A stretch of DNA of 8,759 bases, taken from Acidobacteriota bacterium. Lineage in GTDB: Bacteria; Acidobacteriota; Terriglobia; Acidoferrales; UBA7541. The notes beneath the pieces were generated by a model that was not told the origin of the DNA, did not search any database, and saw nothing but the letters and a program-made list of their open reading frames with translations. Within the stretch, counting starts at the first letter, position 1. Each line of letters begins with the position of its first letter. Both the position numbers and the translations under genes were made by a program. The DNA lies in contig JAFAZL010000545.1 of the NCBI GenBank assembly GCA_019239815.1, forward strand, positions 1 to 8,759, read 5' to 3'. Of the stretch, positions 1 to 6,854 are shown one piece after another.

Positions 1-1
1 C

Positions 2-2050
2 TCGGATGTCTGGGCACTTGGCGTGGTGCTCGTGCAGATGATTACGGGAAGTCATCCGTTCGTGCGGCCGAACACCGCAGCGATGACCTTCGCGATTTTG
101 AACCAGGCTCCGTCAGCGCTGGACGCCGTGCCCGACTCGGTGCAACCGCTCATTTATCGAACGCTTTCGAAAAAGCCGGAGCACAGGCAAGCGAACGCGT
201 CGGAATTGCTCAGTGACCTGGAAGAAGCGCGCGCAAAGATTACAGCGACGCCGCCAGCATCCGAGCATCCTACCGCGACGCGAGAACTGACTCCGCGCGA
301 TCTGAAGCTTTTGAAAGACAACGCATCGACGCCGCGTTGGAACGAAAATACAACGCCGTGGGGCACGCGAGTTGCTCTCGTTGCCATGATCCTGCTGCTA
401 GTGCTAACCGGCATTTTGTTGTTTCCGCCCGTTCGCGAGGAGCTTGCCGGACTCGTGTACGCGAGCAACGAGAAACACATCGCGGTTCTGCCATTTAATA
501 GCTCGGCGATCGATCCGGATTTCGATTCGATCGTGCGAGGCTTCAGCGACTCACTGACCAACGAAATGTCGAATTTGGAGGCGGCACAAAAATCGCTGTG
601 GGTAGTGCCGTCGAGCGCGGTGCGAAACCACAATGTCTCCGACGCCGGTGCTGCGTATCGCGAATTAGGCGCAACGATGGTGGTGGAAGGCAGTATGCGT
701 CATGAAGGCTCGGTCATACGTCTGACGGCCGCGTTGGTGGATGCAAAACGCTTGAGGCAGATCGGGTCGATCGACTTAGAGACCGACACGGGAGATCTCG
801 CGGAGCTGCAGAACAATGCGCTGGAACATCTAGCTCGAATGATGAAAATTAGTTTGTCTGACGGAGGCCTGAACTTGGGGAAAAATTCACCCCCAGATGC
901 TTACACTTCATACCTGAAGGCGTTGGGATACATGCAGCGTAGCGACAAAACCGAGAACCTGGATCTCGCGATTTCCACGCTGACAGCCACGCTTCAGAAG
1001 AATCCAAATTTCGCGCTGGGTTATGCGGCATTGGGTGAAGCATATCGGTTGAAGTTCGGCGCCGATCACCATCCGGAGTGGGTGGCCCAATCGACTGCGA
1101 ACAGCCAGCGCGCGCTGGAGATTGATGACCGTCAAGGTGCGGCGCACGTCACGCTCGGACGTTTGAACTCCAGATTGGGTAAAGACGATATCGCCTTGCG
1201 CGAATTTCAAAAGGCGCTCGAGATCAACGCACGTAACGCCGATGCATTAATCGGCATGGCCGAAGTCTCCGAACATGCCGGACGCATCGCGGAAGCCGAG
1301 GACACTTACAAACGAGCGCTTACTTTGCGGCCCGATTACTGGGAAGGTTACAGCATTCTCGCCGATTTTTATGATCGGCAAAAACGGCCGGCCGATGCGC
1401 TGGCGGAATACAAACGCGTCATCGATCTGACGCCCGACAATTCGCGAGCGTACAACGATATTGGTGTCGTCTATCTGGGTATGCACGACGCGCAAGCGCC
1501 GGCGAACGCCGAAGCCGCATTTCGTAAGTCTTTGTCGATCGCGCCGAGTTATCGCGCGCACGCCAATCTCGGCTGGCTTTATCTCGCCCAGCATCGCTAT
1601 GCCGAGGCCGCCGCTGAAACAGAGAAAGCGCTGGCGATGGATGACAAAGACTGGCGTGTTTGGGCGAATTTGCTGCTCGCATACACGTGGTTAAAGAACG
1701 AACCCAAAATCCAGGCGACGCGTGCGAAGACGATCAGCAAACTCGAACAATATGCTCTGCTTGATTCGAAAGAGGCGCCCGTGCAATCGATGCTGAGCAC
1801 GTTTTATGGTGAGGATCAGCAACGCGAGAAAGCGATCTCACATGCGAATGCGGCGTTAGCGATCGCCCCGAAGGACCCCGACATCTTGGCGGATGTTTCG
1901 GAAACGTACAATTTTTTGGGCGACCGGCAACGCGCGATTCAATATGCGGAAGAGAGCCTGAAGCTCGGCAACACGCTCAACGACCTTAGAGAGCGACCCA
2001 AGCTCTTGCCCGTGCTCGATGACCCGAATTTTCGTCCCCAAGGGAAGTAA
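2..2050 (+). CDS. Receptor-type Ser/Thr protein kinase with TolB-like domain and TPR array, C-terminal part (5' end cut by window)
   Basis: The frame is open to the left edge and begins SDVWALG, the kinase subdomain IX motif, so the ATP-binding and catalytic lobes lie upstream of the window. The GTG at 23 is internal, not a start. Numbering from the codon at position 2 (682 aa visible): the end of the kinase domain includes the subdomain XI Arg at about 62; a basic/polar juxtamembrane linker follows to 123; a single membrane helix lies at about 124-141. Residues 157-260 form a TolB/FlgO-like alpha/beta domain, with IAVLPF at the start and VVEGSMR later, as in many kinase and CadC-like regulators. 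About ten TPR-like units of roughly 34 residues run from about 297 to 660. By family knowledge the kinase is cytoplasmic and the TolB-like and TPR parts are extracytoplasmic, probably for sensing or protein binding. The stop TAA is at 2048-2050. The kinase call is firm; ligand and targets are unknown. Confidence 0.93.
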   Translation, partial: SDVWALGVVLVQMITGSHPFVRPNTAAMTFAILNQAPSALDAVPDSVQPLIYRTLSKKPEHRQANASELLSDLEEARAKITATPPASEHPTATRELTPRDLKLLKDNASTPRWNENTTPWGTRVALVAMILLLVLTGILLFPPVREELAGLVYASNEKHIAVLPFNSSAIDPDFDSIVRGFSDSLTNEMSNLEAAQKSLWVVPSSAVRNHNVSDAGAAYRELGATMVVEGSMRHEGSVIRLTAALVDAKRLRQIGSIDLETDTGDLAELQNNALEHLARMMKISLSDGGLNLGKNSPPDAYTSYLKALGYMQRSDKTENLDLAISTLTATLQKNPNFALGYAALGEAYRLKFGADHHPEWVAQSTANSQRALEIDDRQGAAHVTLGRLNSRLGKDDIALREFQKALEINARNADALIGMAEVSEHAGRIAEAEDTYKRALTLRPDYWEGYSILADFYDRQKRPADALAEYKRVIDLTPDNSRAYNDIGVVYLGMHDAQAPANAEAAFRKSLSIAPSYRAHANLGWLYLAQHRYAEAAAETEKALAMDDKDWRVWANLLLAYTWLKNEPKIQATRAKTISKLEQYALLDSKEAPVQSMLSTFYGEDQQREKAISHANAALAIAPKDPDILADVSETYNFLGDRQRAIQYAEESLKLGNTLNDLRERPKLLPVLDDPNFRPQGK

Positions 2051-2073
2051 ACCCAGGAAAGTAGTTCGATTTG

Positions 2074-2080
2074 AAAGGAG
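2074..2080 (+). promoter_or_regulatory. Shine-Dalgarno AAAGGAG that fixes the start of the 121-aa gene
   Basis: AAAGGAG ends 8 nt before the ATG at 2089, which is ideal spacing. A TTG at 2071 would add six residues, but it lies immediately before the ribosome binding site and lacks one of its own. The ATG at 2089 is therefore the better start. Confidence 0.8.
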
Positions 2081-2088
2081 AAAGTGCG

Positions 2089-2454
2089 ATGAGTCCGGAA
2101 CCCAGACAGAAGCTCGAGCCTCAGAAGGTGGTGACGATTCATATTCACCATCGGCATCCAGAACCTTCCGGCGAAGTAGTTGTGATTGCGGGTATAGGCC
2201 AAGCGGAATTTAAGAACGAAGATGATCGCGAATATCGCGTGGCGGTGTGGCGCAAGCGGACACATCGAGAGTTAGCGATTGAGATGTTGCTGCCGCCAAA
2301 GCAGACGATTGCGTTCACCTCGGAAGCCAATGAGGAATTTCACTATGAAGTGCAGGACCGGATCGGACAAGTTGCCACGGGGCACGGCGGCGGGCCGATT
2401 AAGTTTGAAGTGCTGCTCATGGAAACAGGACATGGCGGCGGGCCTATAAAGTAG
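2089..2454 (+). CDS. Small unrecognised protein (121 aa) with a duplicated TGHGGGPIK tail
   Basis: I do not recognise this family. The protein is soluble-looking, with no signal peptide or membrane helix. It has a charged, Pro-containing N-terminus, a His-rich strand (TIHIHHRHPEP, about residues 16-26), then alternating hydrophobic/charged segments suggesting a small beta-rich domain. The C-terminus carries the nine-residue motif TGHGGGPIK twice, separated by the seven residues FEVLLME. The second copy is the exact C-terminus before TAG. The gene starts 38 nt after the kinase stop with no terminator between, so co-transcription with the kinase is plausible. An ideal Shine-Dalgarno and synonymous divergence between the repeat copies support real coding. 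The His-rich strand and Gly/His tail could bind metal or a partner, or the tail could be a recognition tag; both are guesses. Confidence is high that it is a gene, nil on function. Confidence 0.82.
   Translation: MSPEPRQKLEPQKVVTIHIHHRHPEPSGEVVVIAGIGQAEFKNEDDREYRVAVWRKRTHRELAIEMLLPPKQTIAFTSEANEEFHYEVQDRIGQVATGHGGGPIKFEVLLMETGHGGGPIK
2377..2451 (+). repeat. Two in-frame copies of a 27-nt repeat encoding TGHGGGPIK (2377-2403 and 2425-2451)
   Basis: The copies start 48 nt (16 codons) apart. They differ at five third-codon positions (Thr, Gly, His, Pro and Ile codons) and encode identical peptides. Differences confined to silent positions suggest that the peptide, not the DNA, is what is preserved. 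Confidence 0.85.
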
Positions 2455-2474
2455 CCGCCAATGCGGAAGCATCA

Positions 2475-3800
2475 CTAGCGCAATTCGTTTCTGTAGACGA
2501 CGCCGGCCTTCATCACGAATTTCACGCGCTCGACCTCTGTGATGTCCTTAAGCGGATCGCCGCTTACTGCGACGAGGTCGGCCCACTTCCCTGCCTCGAT
2601 GCTGCCGACTTTGTCGCTCCAGCCGAGCAATTCCGCCGCTACAACTGTGCCTGACCGCAGCGCCTGCATCGGCGTCATCCCGTAGTCGACGTAATACTCA
2701 AATTCCTTCGCCTGATTCAGTTCTTTCCAGTCGAATCCGCCGGCATCGGTGCCGAGAGCGATCTTCACATTTTTCTTCAGCGCCTGTTGGAACGCGGCTT
2801 TTTCGAGGTCAACCATCTTTGTCCAATTTCCGCCGCGGCCCGGCGCGACATACGCGCCGACGGTAATCGTCGGCACCCAATAAATTCCGCGCCGCGCCAT
2901 TTCGTCCATCTCAGGGTCCGTCAGTCCGTCGCCATGCTCGACCGTATCAACACCCGCGCGCAGCGCGGCGGCGATTCCATCACTGCCGATGCAGTGCGCC
3001 GCAACTTTCTTCCCGAGCCGATGCGTCTCATCGACGATCGCTTTCGCCTCTTCGTCGGTAAAGTTCACCATACTGTGCAATACGCCGTCGGATTCGAAAT
3101 GATATTTCCGGTCGGAGTAATATTTAATCCAATCCGCGCCGTACATGATTTGCTCGCGCACGGCCTTGCGAGCGCCGTCAACGCCATCGACATACTCCAC
3201 GCCGGTCGGCACCTTCAACTCCCACGAATACCCGAGCAGGGGATACATGCCCGTCGGCGTCATGGCGCGCGTCGCGACCTGCATGCGCGGTCCCGGCACT
3301 TCACCATTCGCGATAGCAGTCTTGACATCCACGTCGGCATACATCGCGCCCTCGGTCTCGAGATCGCGAATCGACGTGAAGCCGTGATCCAGCGCAATCT
3401 TCGCGTTACGCGCGCCGAGAATCGCGCGATACGGGATCGATTGCTTGAGGAGTTGAACGTCGTAGTCTTCGGCCGTGATGTCTCCATTGAGCACGACGTG
3501 CGTGTGCACATCCGCGAATCCGGGCATTACTGTCGCCTTCGAAAGATCGATCGTTTCTACTCCGCTCGGGGCCGCGTTGCCCGGCGTGACCGAAACAATC
3601 TTGTCACCTTCAATCACGACGACTGCATTTTGAATCGCCGCGTCGCTCTTGCCGTCGATCAACCGTCCCGCTCGAATCGCGATTCGCTTCGGTGGAGCTT
3701 CTTTGCCCGCCGTTTGGCTTCGGCCGGCAGCCGCCAAGCCCGCCGAAAGAAAAATCGCCGCGATCGACACGGCCAATAGCACCCGCAAATTTCGCTTCAT
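2475..3800 (-). CDS. Exported metal-dependent amidohydrolase (imidazolonepropionase-like / Xaa-Pro dipeptidase-like)
   Basis: The protein has 441 aa from the ATG at 3800. It begins MKRN followed by a hydrophobic stretch to about residue 25, a typical signal peptide, so it should act in the periplasm or outside. The amidohydrolase barrel starts after a short beta domain containing AGRLIDG and VMPGFADVHTH. Visible metal ligands are His99 and His101 (HTH), Lys226 in DWIKYYSD (likely the carboxylated bridging lysine of binuclear relatives), His269 (AAHC), His289 (VEHGD) and Asp352 (GTDAGG). The C-terminus has the usual GSIEAGKWADLV strand. Length fits exported members of the group. Such enzymes hydrolyse dipeptides, N-acyl amino acids or cyclic amides; the substrate cannot be read here. 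A TTG at 3839 would add 13 residues before the basic n-region and is less likely. It converges on the 121-aa gene, with 20 nt between the stops and no clear terminator. Confidence 0.93.
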   Translation of the reverse strand: MKRNLRVLLAVSIAAIFLSAGLAAAGRSQTAGKEAPPKRIAIRAGRLIDGKSDAAIQNAVVVIEGDKIVSVTPGNAAPSGVETIDLSKATVMPGFADVHTHVVLNGDITAEDYDVQLLKQSIPYRAILGARNAKIALDHGFTSIRDLETEGAMYADVDVKTAIANGEVPGPRMQVATRAMTPTGMYPLLGYSWELKVPTGVEYVDGVDGARKAVREQIMYGADWIKYYSDRKYHFESDGVLHSMVNFTDEEAKAIVDETHRLGKKVAAHCIGSDGIAAALRAGVDTVEHGDGLTDPEMDEMARRGIYWVPTITVGAYVAPGRGGNWTKMVDLEKAAFQQALKKNVKIALGTDAGGFDWKELNQAKEFEYYVDYGMTPMQALRSGTVVAAELLGWSDKVGSIEAGKWADLVAVSGDPLKDITEVERVKFVMKAGVVYRNELR

Positions 3801-3806
3801 GGTGAT

Positions 3807-3829
3807 CTTTGCCCCCAACGGGCGCAAAG
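3807..3829 (-). promoter_or_regulatory. Imperfect palindrome in the leader just before the amidohydrolase start
   Basis: CTTTGCCCCC and GGGCGCAAAG flank a 3-nt centre (AAC), giving nine matched pairs with one mismatch. The element ends 6 nt before the ATG at 3800 and covers the only purine-rich stretch that could act as a ribosome binding site. It may sequester that site in the mRNA or serve as an operator; neither is proven. Confidence 0.3.
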
Positions 3830-3913
3830 GGTAACACAATGGAGCCAGCGTGCGTCGCTCGCGCCGGCCCCTAAGACCTTGCGATTCCCGGCCCGCTTAA
3901 CCGCGAACTGTCG

Positions 3914-3956
3914 AAAAAGAAAAAGGGCCAACCGGTCTCAAGTCCGGTCGGCCCTT
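3914..3956 (-). terminator. Rho-independent terminator, leftward
   Basis: Read on the minus strand, a 13-bp stem (arms 3944-3956 and 3923-3935) with an 8-nt loop is followed by TTTTTCTTTTT. The one non-Watson-Crick pair is G.U on the minus strand but A.C on the plus strand, so the element belongs to leftward transcription. It probably ends the transcript of the small membrane protein at 4059-4415, about 100 nt after its stop, and insulates the amidohydrolase. Confidence 0.82.
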
Positions 3957-3966
3957 GGTTCTGTGC

Positions 3967-3997
3967 CGCGGATTGGGTCTCTCAGGTCCAGTCCGCG
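3967..3997 (+). other. Strong 13-bp hairpin in the intergenic region, better paired as plus-strand RNA
   Basis: Arms 3967-3979 and 3985-3997 enclose the 5-nt loop TCTCA. On the plus strand all 13 pairs form, three as G.U. On the minus strand those three become A.C mismatches, leaving a weaker stem. It lies in the 3' region of the leftward gene at 4059-4415. Its loop region (GGTCTCTCAGGTCCAG) resembles the loop side of the neighbouring terminator (GGTCTCAAGTCCGG), as if the two were diverged copies. It could be a small plus-strand RNA element or simply 3'-UTR structure. No RNA family was recognised. Confidence 0.4.
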
Positions 3998-4058
3998 TGT
4001 GCTCTGCTAAACCGCAAAACTCAAATCGAGTGCGAAGTATATCTCAGCCAGCGCGGGA

Positions 4059-4415
4059 TTACTGCGCTGCCGCAGCCGAACCAGGGCGACGCAGCGGCCG
4101 ACGCGCCAGATCTTCGACGCCGGCAACTCCGCGCTTGGCCATCGCCACCAGCGGATGACCGCTTTCGACCACGCCCTCGACGGCAACCACCCAACCCTTG
4201 TGCAACAGATATCCGCCGACTACCACCCCGCCGATCACCGCGAAAACCGCCGCAAAGAGAGCAAACGCCGCCAACAGTTCCCGAACGAAGTAGAGCTGCA
4301 TAGCCCCTACGATCACCAGAAACCACCACATCCACTTCCGGCTCTTGTCCGTCTTTTCCATGCTAGGGTTTTCCATTTTCTGGGCCTCGGTCCCGACTTC
4401 TGTTGCTGATTCCAT
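4059..4415 (-). CDS. Small membrane protein of unknown function (118 aa)
   Basis: No family is recognised. The first 28 residues are polar and charged. Two hydrophobic helices follow at about 29-43 (starting WMWWFLVIVG) and 48-71, split by a short charged turn. Residues 75-105 look like an amphipathic helix, then a basic, Ala-rich tail. This fits a small inner-membrane protein with both ends on the same side. The start is uncertain: the ATG at 4415 has only a poorly spaced AGG before it, while the ATG at 4376 has GAGG 8 nt upstream and would give 105 aa without changing the membrane part. It is transcribed leftward, alone, with a strong terminator downstream at 3914-3956. The terminator and the coherent membrane pattern support a real gene. 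Confidence 0.72.
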   Translation of the reverse strand: MESATEVGTEAQKMENPSMEKTDKSRKWMWWFLVIVGAMQLYFVRELLAAFALFAAVFAVIGGVVVGGYLLHKGWVVAVEGVVESGHPLVAMAKRGVAGVEDLARRPLRRPGSAAAAQ

Positions 4416-4499
4416 TGCCTAACTGAGGTCTAGTTCTCTTTAGCTGCGATTTCCTTAGATGCTCGGCCTGCCCTACCGGCCCTGTTCACCGCCGCACCT

Positions 4500-4539
4500 G
4501 TACCATTTGACACGATTCGGGCAGCAAATTCGATGGTAC
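4500..4539. repeat. Widely spaced inverted repeat GTACCAT / ATGGTAC
   Basis: Seven-base perfect arms at 4500-4506 and 4533-4539 are separated by 26 nt, centre to centre 33 nt or about three helical turns. It sits about 85-125 nt upstream of the leftward start at 4415. The spacing suits two half-sites on one face of the helix, but a seven-base pair of arms can occur by chance. Confidence 0.3.
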
Positions 4540-4751
4540 GCCAGACACATTTTCATCTCAAAACTCGCGGCCTAGTACCCTTCTATTTCGGAAAGATCTC
4601 GGTATCGCGCTGATATCAAAGCACTTGATTGTGGACGACTTTCGTAAGGTTTTCGTCGGGGCTTCGCCTGACCCCGCCTGAGAGACCTGCCCGAAAGTAC
4701 AGGGGGATTAGCTCGACCTTAGCCCCTTTCCTGTTCCCTTTAGGCCGGAGA

Positions 4752-4768
4752 GTGACAATTTCTGTCAC
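4752..4768. promoter_or_regulatory. Operator-like palindrome GTGACA-N5-TGTCAC
   Basis: Perfect six-base arms at 4752-4757 and 4763-4768 surround ATTTC, lying 85 nt upstream of the DUF2339 start. Size and symmetry fit a site for a dimeric helix-turn-helix regulator. No such regulator is encoded nearby and no -10 element at proper distance was found, so the role is inferred only. Confidence 0.35.
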
Positions 4769-4822
4769 CCGTACCCCATTCCGTTGCCTATTGAACCACC
4801 CGAGCCCGAAAATCACCGTTTG

Positions 4823-4829
4823 AAAGGAG
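4823..4829 (+). promoter_or_regulatory. Shine-Dalgarno-like AAAGGAG, unusually far from the DUF2339 start
   Basis: The motif is perfect but 24 nt separate it from the ATG at 4854. The frame closes upstream at TGA 4821-4823, and the only near-start codons between are ATA (4842) and ATC (4845). Either the site is fortuitous, a short fold (CGC/GCG around 4839-4850) shortens the distance, or an unusual start is used. Confidence 0.4.
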
Positions 4830-4853
4830 TCCAACCGCCGCATAATCGCGACA

Positions 4854-6854
4854 ATGGGAGCATTAGTTTTTCTAATCGGAGCCATCCTTGTTGGAACGCC
4901 CATCCTGTCGCTCCTGGCCTACACCCGCGTTCAAAGGCTGTCGCAGCAATTGGGTGGTCTGAAACCTCAAGATCTGATCGGTCGGATTTACGCACTTGAG
5001 CAGAGATTGGACCGACTCGAGAAGCTGATTCAGTCGGGCGCCACTGCAGCTCCAGTCATGGCGAGGGAAGGCCATGCGGACGAATCGCCTGCTACGCCGC
5101 AGCCGGCAGTGCTCACCCCAACTCCGGAACCACCAAGCCAAGAATCTAGGCAACCGGCGAAGCCCATTCCGAGCCCACACCATCCGCCAGTCCAGCCGGT
5201 CAACATCCCCACAGTCCCACCCGCTGCTTCAGCCCCTGGTTTGCCCAAGCTTCCTGTGCTATCGCCGATTCCCACCTCGCAACGCGCCTCTGGCGATCTG
5301 GAGTCATTAATCGGCGGGAGCTGGTTCAACCGGTTGGGCATTCTTGCCCTCATCATCTCCGTGTCGTTCTTCCTGAAATTCGCTTTCGACAACAACTGGA
5401 TCGGTGCCTCTGGCCGCATCGCCATCGGATTGCTGCTCGGTGCCGCGATGCTGCCCTGGAGCCAATGGCTGCTGGGCCGCGGATATTCCTATTTCTCCGA
5501 GGGCATCGCCGCGCTGGGGCAAGCAACTCTTCTCTTGTCGATCTGGGCGGGATGCCGCTACTACACGCTCTTTTCGCTCGACGTCGGCTTCGCCGCGATG
5601 ATCGGCGTGACCGCCGTGATGGCTGCCGTCGCAATCGGGCGAAATTCCGAGCGGATTGCAGTGCTTTCGCTCATCGGCGGCTTCCTGACGCCGATGCTGC
5701 TGAGCACAGGTCGCGACCAGGAAGTGACACTCTTCGTCTACCTGCTGATTCTCGGCGCCGGGCTGCTTGTCATCGCCGCGTTTCGAGATTGGCGCACCCT
5801 CGCCCCGCTATCCTTCTTCTTTACTCAAATTTATTTTTGGGGTTACTACTCCGAATTCTACCGGCCGGTTAAGCTCACAACGACTCTCGCATTCGCCACC
5901 TTATTTTTCCTGTTGTATCTCGCGTTACCAATCCTGCGCGCCGTTCGAGAAGGAGACCTCGAGTCGGTCGATATCTTCGTCGTCTTGTTGAATTCGTTCA
6001 CGTATCTCGGCGCGCTGTACATCATGCTGTGGCCTGAGTATCGGTGGCCGCTGACCTTGGCCGTGCTTCTTCTCTCCGCGATACATCTCGGTATTTCGCG
6101 CTACGTCCGTTCTGGCAAGCCGGGTGAGTGGACGGTCTCGCAGCAACTCCTGGCAGGTCTTGCTCTCACGTTCGTCACGATTGCGATCCCGATCCGGCTG
6201 GACGGCAAGTGGATCACGCTTGCCTTCGCTGTCGAGGCGGCGCTGCTAGTTCGATTGGGCTACCGCTCGCTTGCTCCGCTGTTGCGCCTGGCAGGATATT
6301 TGTTGCTGTCGATTGCGGCGCTTCGCGTCTTGTTCATTCCGCTTTCCGCCGCACAGTTTCTCTTCAATGAGCGCTTTGCAACCTACCTTGGCGTCATCTT
6401 TTGCATGGGCTTCGTACTTTATTCAGCGCAGCAGCAATATGCCGATTCAAAGGAAACCGTAAAGCAATCGCCAGATGCAACTGCCCTAGCCGCACTGTCG
6501 ATCGTGATGAATGTTTACGCGCTTATCGCCCTATCTCTCGAACTTTGGGATTACTTTGGTCGCTCGGCAACGATTGGTATCGATCGCGGCCTGGCGCAAC
6601 ATCTGGCGCTATCGATTCTCTGGACGAGCTACGCGACGGTGCTCCTCGTAATCGGCATGAAAAAGCACTCGCAGCTGCTGCGATGGCAAGCGTTAATCCT
6701 GTTCGGCGCCGCCGTATTAAAAGTATTCTTGTACGATAGTTCGTTCCTCGAGCGCTTCTATCGCATCCTGTCGTTCTTTGTTCTCGGCATCGTGCTCATG
6801 GTCGTTTCATTCCTATATCAGAAAAAGTCGGCGCGAGACCGCGTTCCATCATGA
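4854..6854 (+). CDS. DUF2339 family multi-pass membrane protein
   Basis: The protein has 666 aa. An N-terminal membrane helix (about 2-23) is followed by a charged, coiled-coil-like segment (24-61) with heptad-like Leu spacing. A Pro/Ala/Ser-rich flexible linker follows (about 67-145). From residue 152 the diagnostic DUF2339 core begins: IGGSWFNRLGILAL, FFLKFAFDNNWIGASGR, then GGFLTPMLLSTGRD. By eye about 18 hydrophobic segments continue almost to the basic C-terminus. Family knowledge: DUF2339 proteins are predicted inner-membrane proteins, often beside DUF3999, with no established activity that I know of. The next gene is exactly a DUF3999 protein, overlapping by ATGA, so the two are probably translated together. 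The length is within the variable range of the family. The ATG at 4854 is the only canonical start before the membrane helix. Confidence 0.92.
   Translation: MGALVFLIGAILVGTPILSLLAYTRVQRLSQQLGGLKPQDLIGRIYALEQRLDRLEKLIQSGATAAPVMAREGHADESPATPQPAVLTPTPEPPSQESRQPAKPIPSPHHPPVQPVNIPTVPPAASAPGLPKLPVLSPIPTSQRASGDLESLIGGSWFNRLGILALIISVSFFLKFAFDNNWIGASGRIAIGLLLGAAMLPWSQWLLGRGYSYFSEGIAALGQATLLLSIWAGCRYYTLFSLDVGFAAMIGVTAVMAAVAIGRNSERIAVLSLIGGFLTPMLLSTGRDQEVTLFVYLLILGAGLLVIAAFRDWRTLAPLSFFFTQIYFWGYYSEFYRPVKLTTTLAFATLFFLLYLALPILRAVREGDLESVDIFVVLLNSFTYLGALYIMLWPEYRWPLTLAVLLLSAIHLGISRYVRSGKPGEWTVSQQLLAGLALTFVTIAIPIRLDGKWITLAFAVEAALLVRLGYRSLAPLLRLAGYLLLSIAALRVLFIPLSAAQFLFNERFATYLGVIFCMGFVLYSAQQQYADSKETVKQSPDATALAALSIVMNVYALIALSLELWDYFGRSATIGIDRGLAQHLALSILWTSYATVLLVIGMKKHSQLLRWQALILFGAAVLKVFLYDSSFLERFYRILSFFVLGIVLMVVSFLYQKKSARDRVPS

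Larger units (their letters stand above)
4416..4853. other. 438-nt divergent intergenic region, no convincing gene
   Basis: This gap lies between the leftward small membrane protein and the rightward DUF2339 gene, so promoters for both should be here. I see two inverted repeats (4500-4539 and 4752-4768), a G/C hairpin with arms 4657-4661 and 4672-4676 but no T-tract, and a Shine-Dalgarno at 4823-4829. I could not fix a good -35/-10 pair on either strand. Short open frames across it (for example 4629-4823 +) have low-complexity, atypical composition and no ribosome binding site. Confidence 0.6.

Noticed and set aside
23..25. GTG as the start of the kinase-TPR gene
   Set aside because: The frame is open to the window edge and the upstream codons complete the kinase SDVWALG motif, so the gene continues to the left.
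2455..2466. CCGC-CAAT-GCGG hairpin between convergent genes as a terminator
   Set aside because: Only four base pairs and no T-tract on either strand.
2787..3779. A 330-codon open frame on the plus strand antisense to the amidohydrolase
   Set aside because: It is Arg/His-rich, has no domain pattern or ribosome binding site, and lies entirely opposite a gene with clear catalytic motifs; long antisense frames are expected in GC-rich coding DNA.
3801..3839. TTG start at 3839 for the amidohydrolase
   Set aside because: It would put 13 extra residues before a well-formed signal peptide beginning MKRN; the ATG at 3800 is better.
3923..3997. A tRNA or tRNA remnant, because GGTCTCAAGTCC and GGTTC look like T-arm pieces
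   Set aside because: No acceptor stem, D-arm or anticodon arm can be assembled on either strand; the first hairpin is explained as a terminator.
4657..4676. CGGGG/CCCCG hairpin as a terminator
   Set aside because: The stem is only five pairs with a 10-nt loop, has no T-tract on either side, and no gene needs termination there.
4629..4823. A 64-codon plus-strand frame in the intergenic region
   Set aside because: It has a GTG start without a ribosome binding site and Arg/Pro-rich composition with no domain signal.
4616..4903. A 95-codon minus-strand frame overlapping the DUF2339 start
   Set aside because: It has no recognisable family pattern or good ribosome binding site, and it overlaps the 5' end of a confidently identified gene.
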